Below, in pieces: positions 1-6,684 of a DNA stretch of 8,760 bases. Numbering within the stretch: the first letter of the stretch is position 1; every line of letters starts with the position of its first letter. Under the pieces are notes generated by a model. That model was given only the letters and a program-made list of their open reading frames with translations. It ran no database searches and had not been told where the DNA came from. Both the position numbers and the translations under genes were made by a program. Source of the DNA: Chitinophagales bacterium (GTDB lineage: Bacteria > Bacteroidota > Bacteroidia > Chitinophagales > UBA2359); the NCBI GenBank assembly GCA_020629595.1, contig JAHDDA010000099.1, positions 1 to 8,760 on the forward strand. The letters are read 5' to 3'.

Positions 1-306
1 CCTCAAAATGTTTATATAAGTTTTGATATTGATGGTTTACAACCCCAACTTTGCCCCAATACAGGCACGCCAGTACCAGGTGGTCTTACCTTTGAAGAAG
101 CATCTTTTTTACTAAAAACATTGGTCAATTCTGGTAGAAAAATAATTGGAGCAGATTTATGCGAAGTTTCTGTAGGAGAAACATATCCAGCAGAAGATAC
201 TACTAAAGAATTTAATGCTAATGTTGGAAGCAGAATTTTGTATAAACTTTGCGGTGCTATGGTTTATTCCAATAATTTGTTTGGGAAAAATTTAGAGGTT
301 TGCTAG
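1..306 (+). CDS. Arginase-family (ureohydrolase) protein, 3' part only
   Basis: This is the last 101 codons of a gene cut by the left edge; the frame is open from base 1 to TAG at 304-306. The fragment begins with the family's metal-binding segment, SFDIDGLQP (visible residues 7-15). Asp9 and Asp11 match the D-x-D pair that holds the two Mn ions in arginase, agmatinase and formimidoylglutamase. It is followed by CPNTGTPVPGGLTFEEA and then GADLCEVS, whose Glu matches the late acidic active-site residue of the family. These enzymes hydrolyse a guanidino or formimino group, releasing urea or formamide. The NTGTPVPGGL form resembles proteins annotated as arginase in Bacteroidota, but the substrate cannot be fixed without the N-terminal half. 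The usual DGLDP reads DGLQP here. The gene converges on dapD, 115 bp away. The family is certain; the exact enzyme is not. Confidence 0.85.
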   Translation, partial: PQNVYISFDIDGLQPQLCPNTGTPVPGGLTFEEASFLLKTLVNSGRKIIGADLCEVSVGETYPAEDTTKEFNANVGSRILYKLCGAMVYSNNLFGKNLEVC

Positions 307-350
307 ATAAATACTAGGTTGTCATAGATTTTAAAATACTTGATTTTGGG

Positions 351-409
351 GCTAAACTGTTAAATTGTTGGGGTAATTAAAGTGCCATTGAACAATAAAA
401 CAGTTTAGC
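351..409. repeat. Long imperfect inverted repeat between convergent genes
   Basis: GCTAAACTGTT (351-361) is the exact reverse complement of AACAGTTTAGC (399-409). After a 2x2 AA/AA internal loop, a second stem pairs ATTGTT (364-369) with AACAAT (391-396). That gives 17 base pairs closing a 21-nt loop. It lies in the 115-bp gap between the stops of the arginase-family gene and dapD, so a transcript from either side would fold it. Neither strand has a T-tract directly after the stem, so it is not a textbook intrinsic terminator. It may be a bidirectional 3'-end or mRNA-stabilising structure. The rest of the gap shows no reading frame or other signal. Confidence 0.6.
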
Positions 410-421
410 AATAAAGTTAAT

Positions 422-1243
422 TTAAACCGCTACCGAGTGTTCACGTAAAGCATCATTCAACGAGGTTTTTTTATCTGTGCTTTCTTTACGTTTACCAATA
501 ATTAAAGCACAAGCTACTTGAAATTTGCCAGCAGGAAACTTTTTGGTGTAAGTGCCAGGAATAACCACCGAACGAGCAGGTACACGACCTTTCATTTCAA
601 TAGGTTCATTGCCACTTACATCAATAATTTTGGTTGATTGGGTTAAAACCACATTTGCCCCCAATACAGCTTCTTTTTCAATATGTACACCCTCTACTAC
701 AATTGAACGTGAGCCAATAAAGCAATTGTCTTCAATAATTACTGGCGAGGCTTGCACTGGTTCTAAAACACCACCAATACCAACGCCACCACTCAAATGT
801 ACATTTTTTCCTATTTGTGCACACGAGCCCACAGTTGCCCAAGTATCTACCATTGTGCCGCTATCTACATACGCCCCAATATTTATGTACGAAGGCATCA
901 TTATAACATTTGGTGCAACAAAGCTACCATACCTTGCTATGGCGTGCGGAACAACTCGCACACCCAAGTCTGCATAATTTTCTTTTAAAGGCACTTTATC
1001 GTGAAACTCAAAAGGACCAACTTTTATCGTTTCCATTTTTGCAGTTGGAAAAAATAAAAGAACTGCTTTTTTTACCCAGTCATTTACCTTCCACTCGCCA
1101 GAAGCTGTTGGTTCTGCCACTCTTAATTTGCCTTGATCTAAAAGGTTTACTGTTTCTTTTATGGCAATTAGTGTTGAAGATTCTTTCAATAATGCTCTAT
1201 CATCGAAAGCGTTTTCTATGGTTTCTTTTAAAATTTGATACAT
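422..1243 (-). CDS. dapD: 2,3,4,5-tetrahydropyridine-2,6-dicarboxylate N-succinyltransferase
   Basis: DapD transfers succinyl from succinyl-CoA to tetrahydrodipicolinate, giving N-succinyl-2-amino-6-ketopimelate, in the cytoplasmic succinylase route to meso-diaminopimelate and lysine. The product is 273 aa, close to the roughly 274 aa of the E. coli enzyme. The N-terminal helical part (about 1-95) is followed by a left-handed parallel beta-helix of hexapeptide repeats (about 100-205). The family signatures are clear: NIGAYVDSGTMVDTWATVGS (121-140), CAQIGKNVHLSGGVGIGGVL (141-160), EDNCFIGSRS (171-180), and a basic C-terminal segment near 250-260. The ATG at 1241-1243 matches the family N-terminus; the bases before it are A/T-rich with no Shine-Dalgarno sequence. 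dapA lies 48 bp upstream on the same strand, and that gap has no hairpin or clear promoter, so co-transcription with dapA is likely (inference). No key residue appears to be missing. Confidence 0.97.
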   Translation of the reverse strand: MYQILKETIENAFDDRALLKESSTLIAIKETVNLLDQGKLRVAEPTASGEWKVNDWVKKAVLLFFPTAKMETIKVGPFEFHDKVPLKENYADLGVRVVPHAIARYGSFVAPNVIMMPSYINIGAYVDSGTMVDTWATVGSCAQIGKNVHLSGGVGIGGVLEPVQASPVIIEDNCFIGSRSIVVEGVHIEKEAVLGANVVLTQSTKIIDVSGNEPIEMKGRVPARSVVIPGTYTKKFPAGKFQVACALIIGKRKESTDKKTSLNDALREHSVAV

Positions 1244-1291
1244 TTATTTTTAAGTTTTTTATTATAAATTTAAGCTTATCTAAAATAGTTT

Positions 1292-2200
1292 TTATGCCTG
1301 AACACCTAAGTTGTCTAATAAGGTAATTTCTTTTGTTATCTCATTAAATAACTTGTTTGATGAGACAACCAAAGGCAATCTAAGTTCATTGTTGATTAAA
1401 TTTTGAGCTGCCATACACGCCTTAATACCAACTGGATTTCCTTCGGTAAAAATTAAACGAATCATTGGCAAAATGTTGTAATGCAGTTTTCTAGCTTCAG
1501 TAAATTTTCCGTTCAAGCCCAATTGTACTAACTCAGAAGTTGTTTTAGGAAAAGCATTGGCAATAACCGAGATTACGCCATCCATTCCACAAGCCATTTG
1601 TGGTAAAATTAAGTTATCATCGCCTGAAAGTATTAAGAAATTATCTGGTCTATGTTTTACCAAATTCATACATTTATCCATATCGTCAGAGGCTTCTTTA
1701 ATTGCTACTATATGTTCAAAATTGTTGGCTAATTTTAAAGTAGTTTCTAAACTCATATTTACACCAGTTCGACCTGGAACGTTATATAGAATAATGGGTG
1801 TATCACAATTTTCAGCCAAAGTAGCATAATGAGCATACAAACCTGCTTGGTTGGGTTTGTTATAATAAGGCGTTACCGATAATATTGCCGTAAAAGCATT
1901 GGTTGGGTAATCTTTAAATGCTTTTAAAACGTGTAAAGTGTCATTGCCACCATAACCAGCCACTAAAGGTATTCTGCCATTAGTTTTTTCAATCATAAAA
2001 TCTAATAGTTGGTATCGTTCTTTATCGCTTAAAGTGGCTGTTTCGCCAGTAGTACCTAAAACAACTAAATAGTTTGTTCCGTTGGTAATATGATATTCAA
2101 TTAACTTTTCAAGCGCATTAAAATCTATTGATTTATTGGCTGAAAAAGGGGTTACAATAGCAACTCCTGTACCTTTTAATTCATTTATTATTGGTTTCAT
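1292..2200 (-). CDS. dapA: 4-hydroxy-tetrahydrodipicolinate synthase
   Basis: DapA condenses pyruvate with aspartate semialdehyde, the first committed step of lysine/diaminopimelate synthesis, in the cytoplasm. The product is 302 aa and forms a (beta/alpha)8 barrel. Visible signatures are GTGVAIVTPF (10-19), GTTGETATL (49-57, containing the TTGE motif), TPYYNKPNQAGLY (110-122, including the catalytic-triad tyrosine Tyr113), YNVPGRTG (139-146, with Tyr139 and substrate-binding Arg144) and VAIKEAS (165-171). Lys168 in the last is the Schiff-base lysine. All key residues are therefore present. The ATG at 2198-2200 is the family start. A perfect TAnnTTTG -7 box on the minus strand lies 27 bases upstream, giving a short leader. 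It is the first gene of a probable dapA-dapD transcript and is divergent from the Omp28-related gene. Other members of this aldolase family, such as N-acetylneuraminate lyase, share the fold, but the adjoining dapD supports DapA. Confidence 0.96.
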   Translation of the reverse strand: MKPIINELKGTGVAIVTPFSANKSIDFNALEKLIEYHITNGTNYLVVLGTTGETATLSDKERYQLLDFMIEKTNGRIPLVAGYGGNDTLHVLKAFKDYPTNAFTAILSVTPYYNKPNQAGLYAHYATLAENCDTPIILYNVPGRTGVNMSLETTLKLANNFEHIVAIKEASDDMDKCMNLVKHRPDNFLILSGDDNLILPQMACGMDGVISVIANAFPKTTSELVQLGLNGKFTEARKLHYNILPMIRLIFTEGNPVGIKACMAAQNLINNELRLPLVVSSNKLFNEITKEITLLDNLGVQA

Positions 2201-2226
2201 AGTCTAAAAATTCTTAAATATTAAAG

Positions 2227-2234
2227 CAAATGTA
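2227..2234 (-). promoter_or_regulatory. Predicted -7 box for dapA-dapD
   Basis: On the minus strand this reads TACATTTG, a perfect match to the Bacteroidota -7 consensus TAnnTTTG. Transcription would start around 2221, giving a leader of about 20 nt to the dapA ATG. The expected -33 TTG is not clear: the nearest candidate, complementary to CAT at 2251-2253, is imperfect and slightly too close. Confidence 0.5.
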
Positions 2235-2242
2235 TAGTTTTG
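2235..2242 (+). promoter_or_regulatory. Predicted -7 box for the Omp28-related gene
   Basis: The sequence TAGTTTTG is a perfect TAnnTTTG match. It begins at the base after the minus-strand -7 box of dapA. A TTC (2211-2213) stands 21 bases upstream where the -33 TTG would be expected. Transcription from about 2249 would leave a leader of about 20 nt before the ATG at 2268. Confidence 0.5.
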
Positions 2243-2267
2243 TTATGTTTCATTTAGTTAATTGAAT

Positions 2268-3152
2268 ATGAAAAAAAATACAATTTTATTATCGTTTATA
2301 TTTGCTCTGTTAATTTTGTTTAATGCTTGTGAAGAACAAGGACCTGCAATTGATTTTTCAGAACCCAATGTTTTGCTAGATACTACTTTTATTGCTTCTG
2401 AAATACCTGTGGCTCAAGATAAAAACATTTTTATTGAAGAATATTCTGGTGTACAATGTAATAATTGTCCTAAAGGAGCTGAAGAAGTAGAAAATATAAA
2501 GGAAAGTTTTCCTAACCGAATTGTTTCTACTACTTTGCATGCAGGACCATTTGCTGTACCTTATGCCGAAAGCACAGAAGATTTTAAGATTGAAGAAAGC
2601 GTTGCCTTGAACGACTTTTTTGGATTGTTTGGCTATCCATCAGCTGTGGTTGATCGTCATTTGTTTGAATCTCAAAATTTTATTCCTGTAACTATTCCAG
2701 AACAATGGGAAGGTTTAGTAGCAGAAAGAATAAACCAAACTACACCTGTTAATGTAGATGTTGAAGCTAATTTTGATGAAACAACTCAAGAAATTTCAGC
2801 AACAATAACAGCCATATTTACTGAAAAAGTAGAGAATGAAAGTCTTTTACTAAGTGTTTTTCTTTCTGAAGATCATATAGTTGATGTGCAGTTAATGCCC
2901 GATAATTCTAAAAATGAAACCTATGAACACGAACACGTTGTTAGAGATATGTTTACTGGTTGGGGTGGTATTATTTTAGACTTTTCAGAAGAAAATGCCT
3001 ATACCGCAGGAACAACTATTGTTAAAACCTTTAGTTTACCAATAAGTGAAAACTGGATATTAGAAAACCTAAATGTTGTAGCTTGTGTACACAAAGACGG
3101 TGCTACATCTAAAGAAGTTTTACAGGTTGCTGAGGTGCATTTGGGAGAGTAG
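2268..3152 (+). CDS. Omp28-related lipoprotein with a thioredoxin-like CxxC domain
   Basis: The chosen start is the ATG at 2268 (294 aa), which gives a compact lipoprotein signal peptide beginning MKKNTILL. A TTG six bases upstream would add two residues but is less likely. The hydrophobic stretch ends in the relaxed lipobox LFNAC with Cys21 as the lipidation site, followed by EEQ. Residues of about 50-135 look thioredoxin-like: EEYSGVQCNNCPKG carries a CNNC motif (64-67), and GYPSAVVDR (122-130) supplies the cis-proline position. Residues of about 150-294 are a beta-rich region. This layout is that of the Omp28-related family first known from Porphyromonas outer-membrane lipoproteins. No type IX secretion C-terminal domain is evident. 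The role is unknown; a disulfide redox or envelope-binding function is inference from the CxxC. Its stop lies 6 bp from the stop of the convergent DUF4159 gene. Confidence 0.82.
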   Translation: MKKNTILLSFIFALLILFNACEEQGPAIDFSEPNVLLDTTFIASEIPVAQDKNIFIEEYSGVQCNNCPKGAEEVENIKESFPNRIVSTTLHAGPFAVPYAESTEDFKIEESVALNDFFGLFGYPSAVVDRHLFESQNFIPVTIPEQWEGLVAERINQTTPVNVDVEANFDETTQEISATITAIFTEKVENESLLLSVFLSEDHIVDVQLMPDNSKNETYEHEHVVRDMFTGWGGIILDFSEENAYTAGTTIVKTFSLPISENWILENLNVVACVHKDGATSKEVLQVAEVHLGE

Positions 3153-3158
3153 AAAATA

Positions 3159-3842
3159 TTATTGCTCAAAGGCAAATTGTATTAAATTAGCTCCCATTTC
3201 CAACGATCTTCTACGCATTTCAGGTGTATCATTGTGTACTTCTTGATCTTCCCAACCATCGCCTAAATCTGTTTCATAAGAATAAAATACACATAATCTG
3301 CCGTTGTGAATTATACCAAATCCTTGAGCTGGTTTTCCATCGTGTTCGTGAATTTTGGGTAAGCCATTTCTAAACTCGAATTTTTGCTTATAAATTTCGT
3401 GGGAATAAGGCAATTCAACAAAATCATATTCAGGAAAAACTTCTTTCATTGCAGCACGCACATAAGGATCCATTCCATAGTTATCATCAATATGTAGAAA
3501 ACCGCCCGCCTCTAAATAAGTTCGCATATTTTTGGCTTCTTCGGCATTAAAAACAACATTACCATGACCAGTCATGTGTACAAATGGATACGAAAAAATT
3601 TCAATGCTACTGGGTTCAACCGTAGCATAATCGTTGTGTAAACTCGTACCTAATTCTTTATTACAAAAGGCAATTAAATTAGGTAAAGCTGTTGGGTTGG
3701 CATACCAATCTCCACCACCAGCATATTTTAAAAGAGCAATTTTTATATTGCCCGAATTTGCTACATTTTTGGTAAATGCACTAGTAAATATTATAAATAA
3801 AACACCAATAAATAAGACTGAAAAATTTTTTATAAATTGCAT
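3159..3842 (-). CDS. DUF4159 domain protein, secreted
   Basis: The product is 227 aa. An N-terminal hydrophobic segment (about 7-22, ending FTSA before FTKN) is a probable Sec signal peptide, so the mature protein would be periplasmic or surface-exposed. The rest matches the uncharacterised DUF4159 family: IKIALLKYAGGGDWY (33-47), a PFVHMTGHGN segment (86-95), and GGFLHIDDNYG (113-123) with its paired aspartates. The fold is thought to resemble a glutamine-amidotransferase-like (Rossmann-type) domain, but I see no convincing catalytic Cys-His pair. The function is unknown. The ATG at 3840-3842 lies 14 bp after the comEC stop on the same strand, so co-transcription with comEC is likely. The family name is recognised from memory of these motifs. 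Confidence 0.8.
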   Translation of the reverse strand: MQFIKNFSVLFIGVLFIIFTSAFTKNVANSGNIKIALLKYAGGGDWYANPTALPNLIAFCNKELGTSLHNDYATVEPSSIEIFSYPFVHMTGHGNVVFNAEEAKNMRTYLEAGGFLHIDDNYGMDPYVRAAMKEVFPEYDFVELPYSHEIYKQKFEFRNGLPKIHEHDGKPAQGFGIIHNGRLCVFYSYETDLGDGWEDQEVHNDTPEMRRRSLEMGANLIQFAFEQ

Positions 3843-3856
3843 TGATAAACTTTAAA

Positions 3857-5989
3857 TTAATCGTCCAAAATTACAGTAAAAGCACCATCTGTTGCGGTAA
3901 AATGGCAAGGCAAATTTCGCTGTTCACATTCGGCGAGCCAATAACTACATTGTTTTTGTGCATTTGAGCCGTCAAAGATTATTTTTTTTGGCAAAAACTG
4001 TTTGTTCAAATTGTCTAAATTTAAAAACGGATTTGATTTTACCAATATATAATCAACTGTTTTATGCCAATGTTGCGTATGATAATAATTTTGTTTATCA
4101 ATAATTAACATTTGCGTGTTTTCAAACTGAATAATAGCATTGTTTTTTAAGATATTTGGGGTTTCAATAGTATCGGTAATGCCAAATATTTCTTTCGATT
4201 GTATGCCTTGAGCTAATAATGAATTTTCTACTTGCATATTTAATTGTCCCACATCTTCATACGAATGAAAAATGGTACTTTCGTTCCCTGTTCTACAACT
4301 AATAATACTGTTGTTTGTTGCCTGAAAAATGCTTAGCTCTTGTTGTTCATTCAGTTGGTAATTATCAAAAATTAGGCTTCCAGTAAAAATAGAAAAGAGT
4401 AAAATTATTGGTTTAAGCAACCATTTATTTGTAAAATGAAAAGCAAATAAAACCAGTATGCCAAAAAGCAAGTAATATTGAAAGTTATTGATATACAAAC
4501 CTTTTGCCGTTCCGAAGGGAATTTGTTGTACTAAGCCAAGCAAATAATTTAGCGTTGTTAAACAGAAGTTGAGTATGTAAGCAAAAGTTTCGGTAATAAA
4601 GTTAATAGGAATAAAGTAATTGATTGAAACGCTTATTAGAAATGCTAAGCCAATGCTCAAAATTAAAGTTGCACCTAAAATGGCTATTGGATTAGATAAA
4701 ACGAATATTAAAGGAAATTGACTAAAAGTGGCAATTGTTATTGGAAGTGTTAAAATTTGTGCTGAAAAAGCTACACCATTAATTTCCCAAGCCTTTTTTA
4801 TAAAATAGTTTTTGGGCTCGTACAATTTCATTATTTGAGGATGAAAAACGACTATACCAATTACAGCTAAATAAGATAATTGAAAGCCCAAATTCATTAA
4901 TAACAACGGATTTAAAAGCAATAAAATAAAAGCTGAAGCTGCTAAAGAATTGAAAATTTTGCTTGGTCTGCCAATAAATTGCTGCCCTAATATTATTATG
5001 CTAAACATTAAAGTTGCTCTTGTAACCGAAGGGGCTAAACCCGTTAAGCACGCAAATAACCAAAGAAATATAATGGCAATTAAGCCTTTTACTTTATTGC
5101 CTGCCTTAAAGCCATGCATAAATCCTAAAATAAGCATTATGCCCAACGAAATAATACCAACGTGCAAACCCGAAACTGCTAATATGTGCATTGCTCCAGT
5201 ATCTTGGTATTTTTCTTGTAAATCTTTATGCAATAGCTGCTTATCTCCTAAAATTAAAGCCGAAGCTACCGCAGCATTATCTTTGTTGGGTAAAAGTTCT
5301 TGAATTTTTGTGCGATAATATGTTCTAAGATTATAAATTTTAGAGAAGAACCAAACCGTAATATTTCTTGATTTTGTGTTCAATACTTCTATTTCGTTTG
5401 CTTTAAAATAGGCTTGATAAAATATATTGTTGAATTTTAAAAATTGTTTATAATCAAATTGATTGGGATTTTTAGCGGCTTCAATTTCCTTAAATTTATT
5501 GGGGATAATTAATTGTTGTGCAAATTGTAAATGCTGTGTTAAAGAATCTTTTTGGAAATAAACAATAGCGTTACCGCTTGCTTTTGAAAATTCGCCCTCA
5601 AAATCAATAGCATTTATTATTTTAAGTTCGGTTTTATAACTTTTAGCTTTTTCAATAGGAGGGTTTGAAATTTCAGCAATAAAAAAATCGGCATTTTGTT
5701 TTGAAAAATGATTTTCTGAAGAATAGTCCCAATAATTGCTTGTTCTAAAAACACCTAAAAGCACAAAACCAATTACAATAAAAAGTAAAAAAAATATTTC
5801 CTTGAATTGTGAGTTTTTTATGGTGGCTGATTTCTTTTGCCAGAAGTATAAAATCACAGAAAGAATGAGTGAACTTATTAAAGCTACTAAAGTTAAATCG
5901 TTACTTTCAATTGATAATTTTATGGAGATAAAAATGCCTAAGGCATAAGCCAATAGAAGTATTATAATAGGATAGAGTCTTAGATTCAT
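3857..5989 (-). CDS. comEC: ComEC/Rec2-family competence membrane protein
   Basis: The ComEC family forms the inner-membrane channel through which single-stranded DNA enters during natural transformation. The product is 710 aa. Residues 1-85 hold three hydrophobic segments, followed by a soluble DUF4131-like (OB-type) region to about 200. The competence core spans about 235-520: ALILGDKQLLHKDLQEKYQD (244-263), GAMHILAVSGLHVGI (265-279, with the conserved SGLHVG), LTGLAPSVTRATLM (315-328), NPLLLMNLGFQLSYLAVIG (360-378) and LTLPITIATFSQFPLIFVLS (413-432). After the last membrane segments (about 505-540) comes a soluble tail of about 170 residues. It sits where ComEC proteins carry a metallo-beta-lactamase-like domain, but no HxHxDH motif is present. 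The start ATG (5987-5989) gives a plausible membrane N-terminus. rplS upstream is separated by a strong terminator, so comEC needs its own promoter; the only candidate, TAGATTTA at 6005-6012 (minus strand), is imperfect and very close. Confidence 0.93.
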   Translation of the reverse strand: MNLRLYPIIILLLAYALGIFISIKLSIESNDLTLVALISSLILSVILYFWQKKSATIKNSQFKEIFFLLFIVIGFVLLGVFRTSNYWDYSSENHFSKQNADFFIAEISNPPIEKAKSYKTELKIINAIDFEGEFSKASGNAIVYFQKDSLTQHLQFAQQLIIPNKFKEIEAAKNPNQFDYKQFLKFNNIFYQAYFKANEIEVLNTKSRNITVWFFSKIYNLRTYYRTKIQELLPNKDNAAVASALILGDKQLLHKDLQEKYQDTGAMHILAVSGLHVGIISLGIMLILGFMHGFKAGNKVKGLIAIIFLWLFACLTGLAPSVTRATLMFSIIILGQQFIGRPSKIFNSLAASAFILLLLNPLLLMNLGFQLSYLAVIGIVVFHPQIMKLYEPKNYFIKKAWEINGVAFSAQILTLPITIATFSQFPLIFVLSNPIAILGATLILSIGLAFLISVSINYFIPINFITETFAYILNFCLTTLNYLLGLVQQIPFGTAKGLYINNFQYYLLFGILVLFAFHFTNKWLLKPIILLFSIFTGSLIFDNYQLNEQQELSIFQATNNSIISCRTGNESTIFHSYEDVGQLNMQVENSLLAQGIQSKEIFGITDTIETPNILKNNAIIQFENTQMLIIDKQNYYHTQHWHKTVDYILVKSNPFLNLDNLNKQFLPKKIIFDGSNAQKQCSYWLAECEQRNLPCHFTATDGAFTVILDD

Positions 5990-6078
5990 AATGCAATGTT
6001 TTACTAAATCTAAGATATTAAATAAATATAAAACTTAGTTATGATTCTATAAAAAAATATAGGAATTAACCAATGCAT

Positions 6079-6118
6079 AAAAAAAGAGACTATCTTTTCT
6101 AAGACAGTCTCTTTTTTT
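6079..6118 (-). terminator. Intrinsic terminator of rplS
   Basis: Seven A's and GAGACTATCTT (6079-6096) face AAGACAGTCTC and seven T's (6101-6118) across a 4-nt loop. The only imperfect pair (base 6092 with 6105) is A-C if read on the plus strand but U-G if transcribed from the minus strand. The hairpin is therefore fully paired only in the rplS orientation, with an 11-bp core and a U-tract after it. It begins 24 bp past the rplS stop and separates rplS from comEC. Confidence 0.88.
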
Positions 6119-6142
6119 AGAAACATTGAAAATAAGTAATGA

Positions 6143-6511
6143 TTACTTATCTTTTTTAACAAAACGGCGTTCTTTAATACGTGTTTTCTTTCCTTTAGCT
6201 TCACGTAAGTAAAATAATCTTGCTCTACGAACACGACCATACTTATTTACTTCTACTTTGTCAATATTAGGTGAGTTTACAGGGAAAATACGTTCTACAC
6301 CAACTCCACTTGAAATTTTACGCACTGTAAATGTTTGTGAATTTGTGCCTTTTGCGTTTTTAACCTGAATTACATTACCTTTAAATACCTGAATACGCTC
6401 TTTGTCGCCCTCCTTAATTTTGTAGTAAACCGATACATTATCACCGGCTTTGAACTCAAGAGGTTTGCTGTCAGGGTTTAACTGTTCGTTTACAAACTTT
6501 AAAGCTTCCAT
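6143..6511 (-). CDS. rplS: 50S ribosomal protein L19
   Basis: L19 is a large-subunit protein lying at the interface with the 30S subunit. The product is 122 aa, slightly longer than the usual length of about 115. The family signatures are VFKGNVIQVKNAKG (42-55), FTVRKISSGVGVERIFPVNS (61-80, the most conserved segment) and a basic region VRRARLFYLREAKGKKTRIK (94-113). The ATG at 6509-6511 starts the canonical MEALKFV end. Its leader is A/T-rich with no Shine-Dalgarno sequence, as usual in this phylum. Unlike the rpsP-rimM-trmD-rplS operon of many bacteria, rplS stands alone here, between a noncoding stretch with a predicted promoter and its own terminator. Confidence 0.98.
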   Translation of the reverse strand: MEALKFVNEQLNPDSKPLEFKAGDNVSVYYKIKEGDKERIQVFKGNVIQVKNAKGTNSQTFTVRKISSGVGVERIFPVNSPNIDKVEVNKYGRVRRARLFYLREAKGKKTRIKERRFVKKDK

Positions 6512-6550
6512 TTTTATATAATTAAATTGTAGTAATCAATTTTGGACGTG

Positions 6551-6558
6551 CAAAAATA
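6551..6558 (-). promoter_or_regulatory. Predicted -7 box of the rplS promoter
   Basis: On the minus strand this reads TATTTTTG, a perfect TAnnTTTG match, about 40 bases before the rplS ATG. TTTC (complement of 6580-6583) lies 21 bases upstream in the -33 position, one base off TTTG. The predicted leader is about 30 nt. Confidence 0.5.
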
Positions 6559-6587
6559 GTTTAAATTTTGGTAAATAGTGAAAAATA

Positions 6588-6622
6588 ATTATGAATTATG
6601 GGTTATGAGTTATGAATTATGA
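6588..6622. repeat. Five tandem 7-bp repeats, RTTATGR
   Basis: Five uninterrupted heptamers run ATTATGA, ATTATGG, GTTATGA, GTTATGA and ATTATGA. All keep the core TTATG and vary only A/G at the first and last base. The array sits just upstream of the predicted rplS promoter in a 173-bp noncoding stretch. No reading frame crosses it. Variation only at the ends suggests an array that expanded and then drifted by transitions (inference). Confidence 0.85.
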
Positions 6623-6634
6623 AATAATAGGGAT

Positions 6635-6656
6635 AAAAATTATGATTTGATCATAA
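6635..6656 (-). terminator. Weak A/T-rich terminator-like hairpin after the barrel gene
   Basis: TTATGAT (6640-6646) and ATCATAA (6650-6656) form a perfect 7-bp inverted repeat around a 3-nt loop. On the minus strand the stem is followed at once by five T's (complement of 6635-6639). It lies 28 bp past the stop of the minus-strand beta-barrel gene. The orientation suits termination of that gene, but a stem with one G-C pair would be weak. Confidence 0.45.
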
Positions 6657-6684
6657 ACTAACTAACTGTTTCATACCAAAAATG

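Noticed and set aside
552..977. Plus-strand open frame of 141 codons
   Set aside because: It lies antisense inside dapD, whose minus-strand product matches its family throughout. The translation has no recognisable domain.
910..1326. Plus-strand open frame of 138 codons across the dapA-dapD junction
   Set aside because: It is antisense to the ends of two certain genes and to their gap. The Leu/Phe-rich translation reflects complementary codon use.
3120..3200. Terminator between the convergent Omp28-related and DUF4159 genes
   Set aside because: The stops are 6 bp apart and I find no hairpin with a T-tract in or around the junction.
4950..5303. Plus-strand open frame of 117 codons inside comEC
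   Set aside because: It is an antisense shadow of the conserved competence core, and its hydrophobic look comes from the opposite strand's codons.
6005..6012. TAGATTTA on the minus strand as a comEC -7 box
   Set aside because: One base off the consensus, no -33 element, and only about 15 bases before the ATG, so too weak to list as a feature.
6010..6240. Minus-strand open frame of 76 codons overlapping the end of rplS
   Set aside because: It is out of frame with rplS and runs straight through the rplS terminator hairpin, with no family resemblance.
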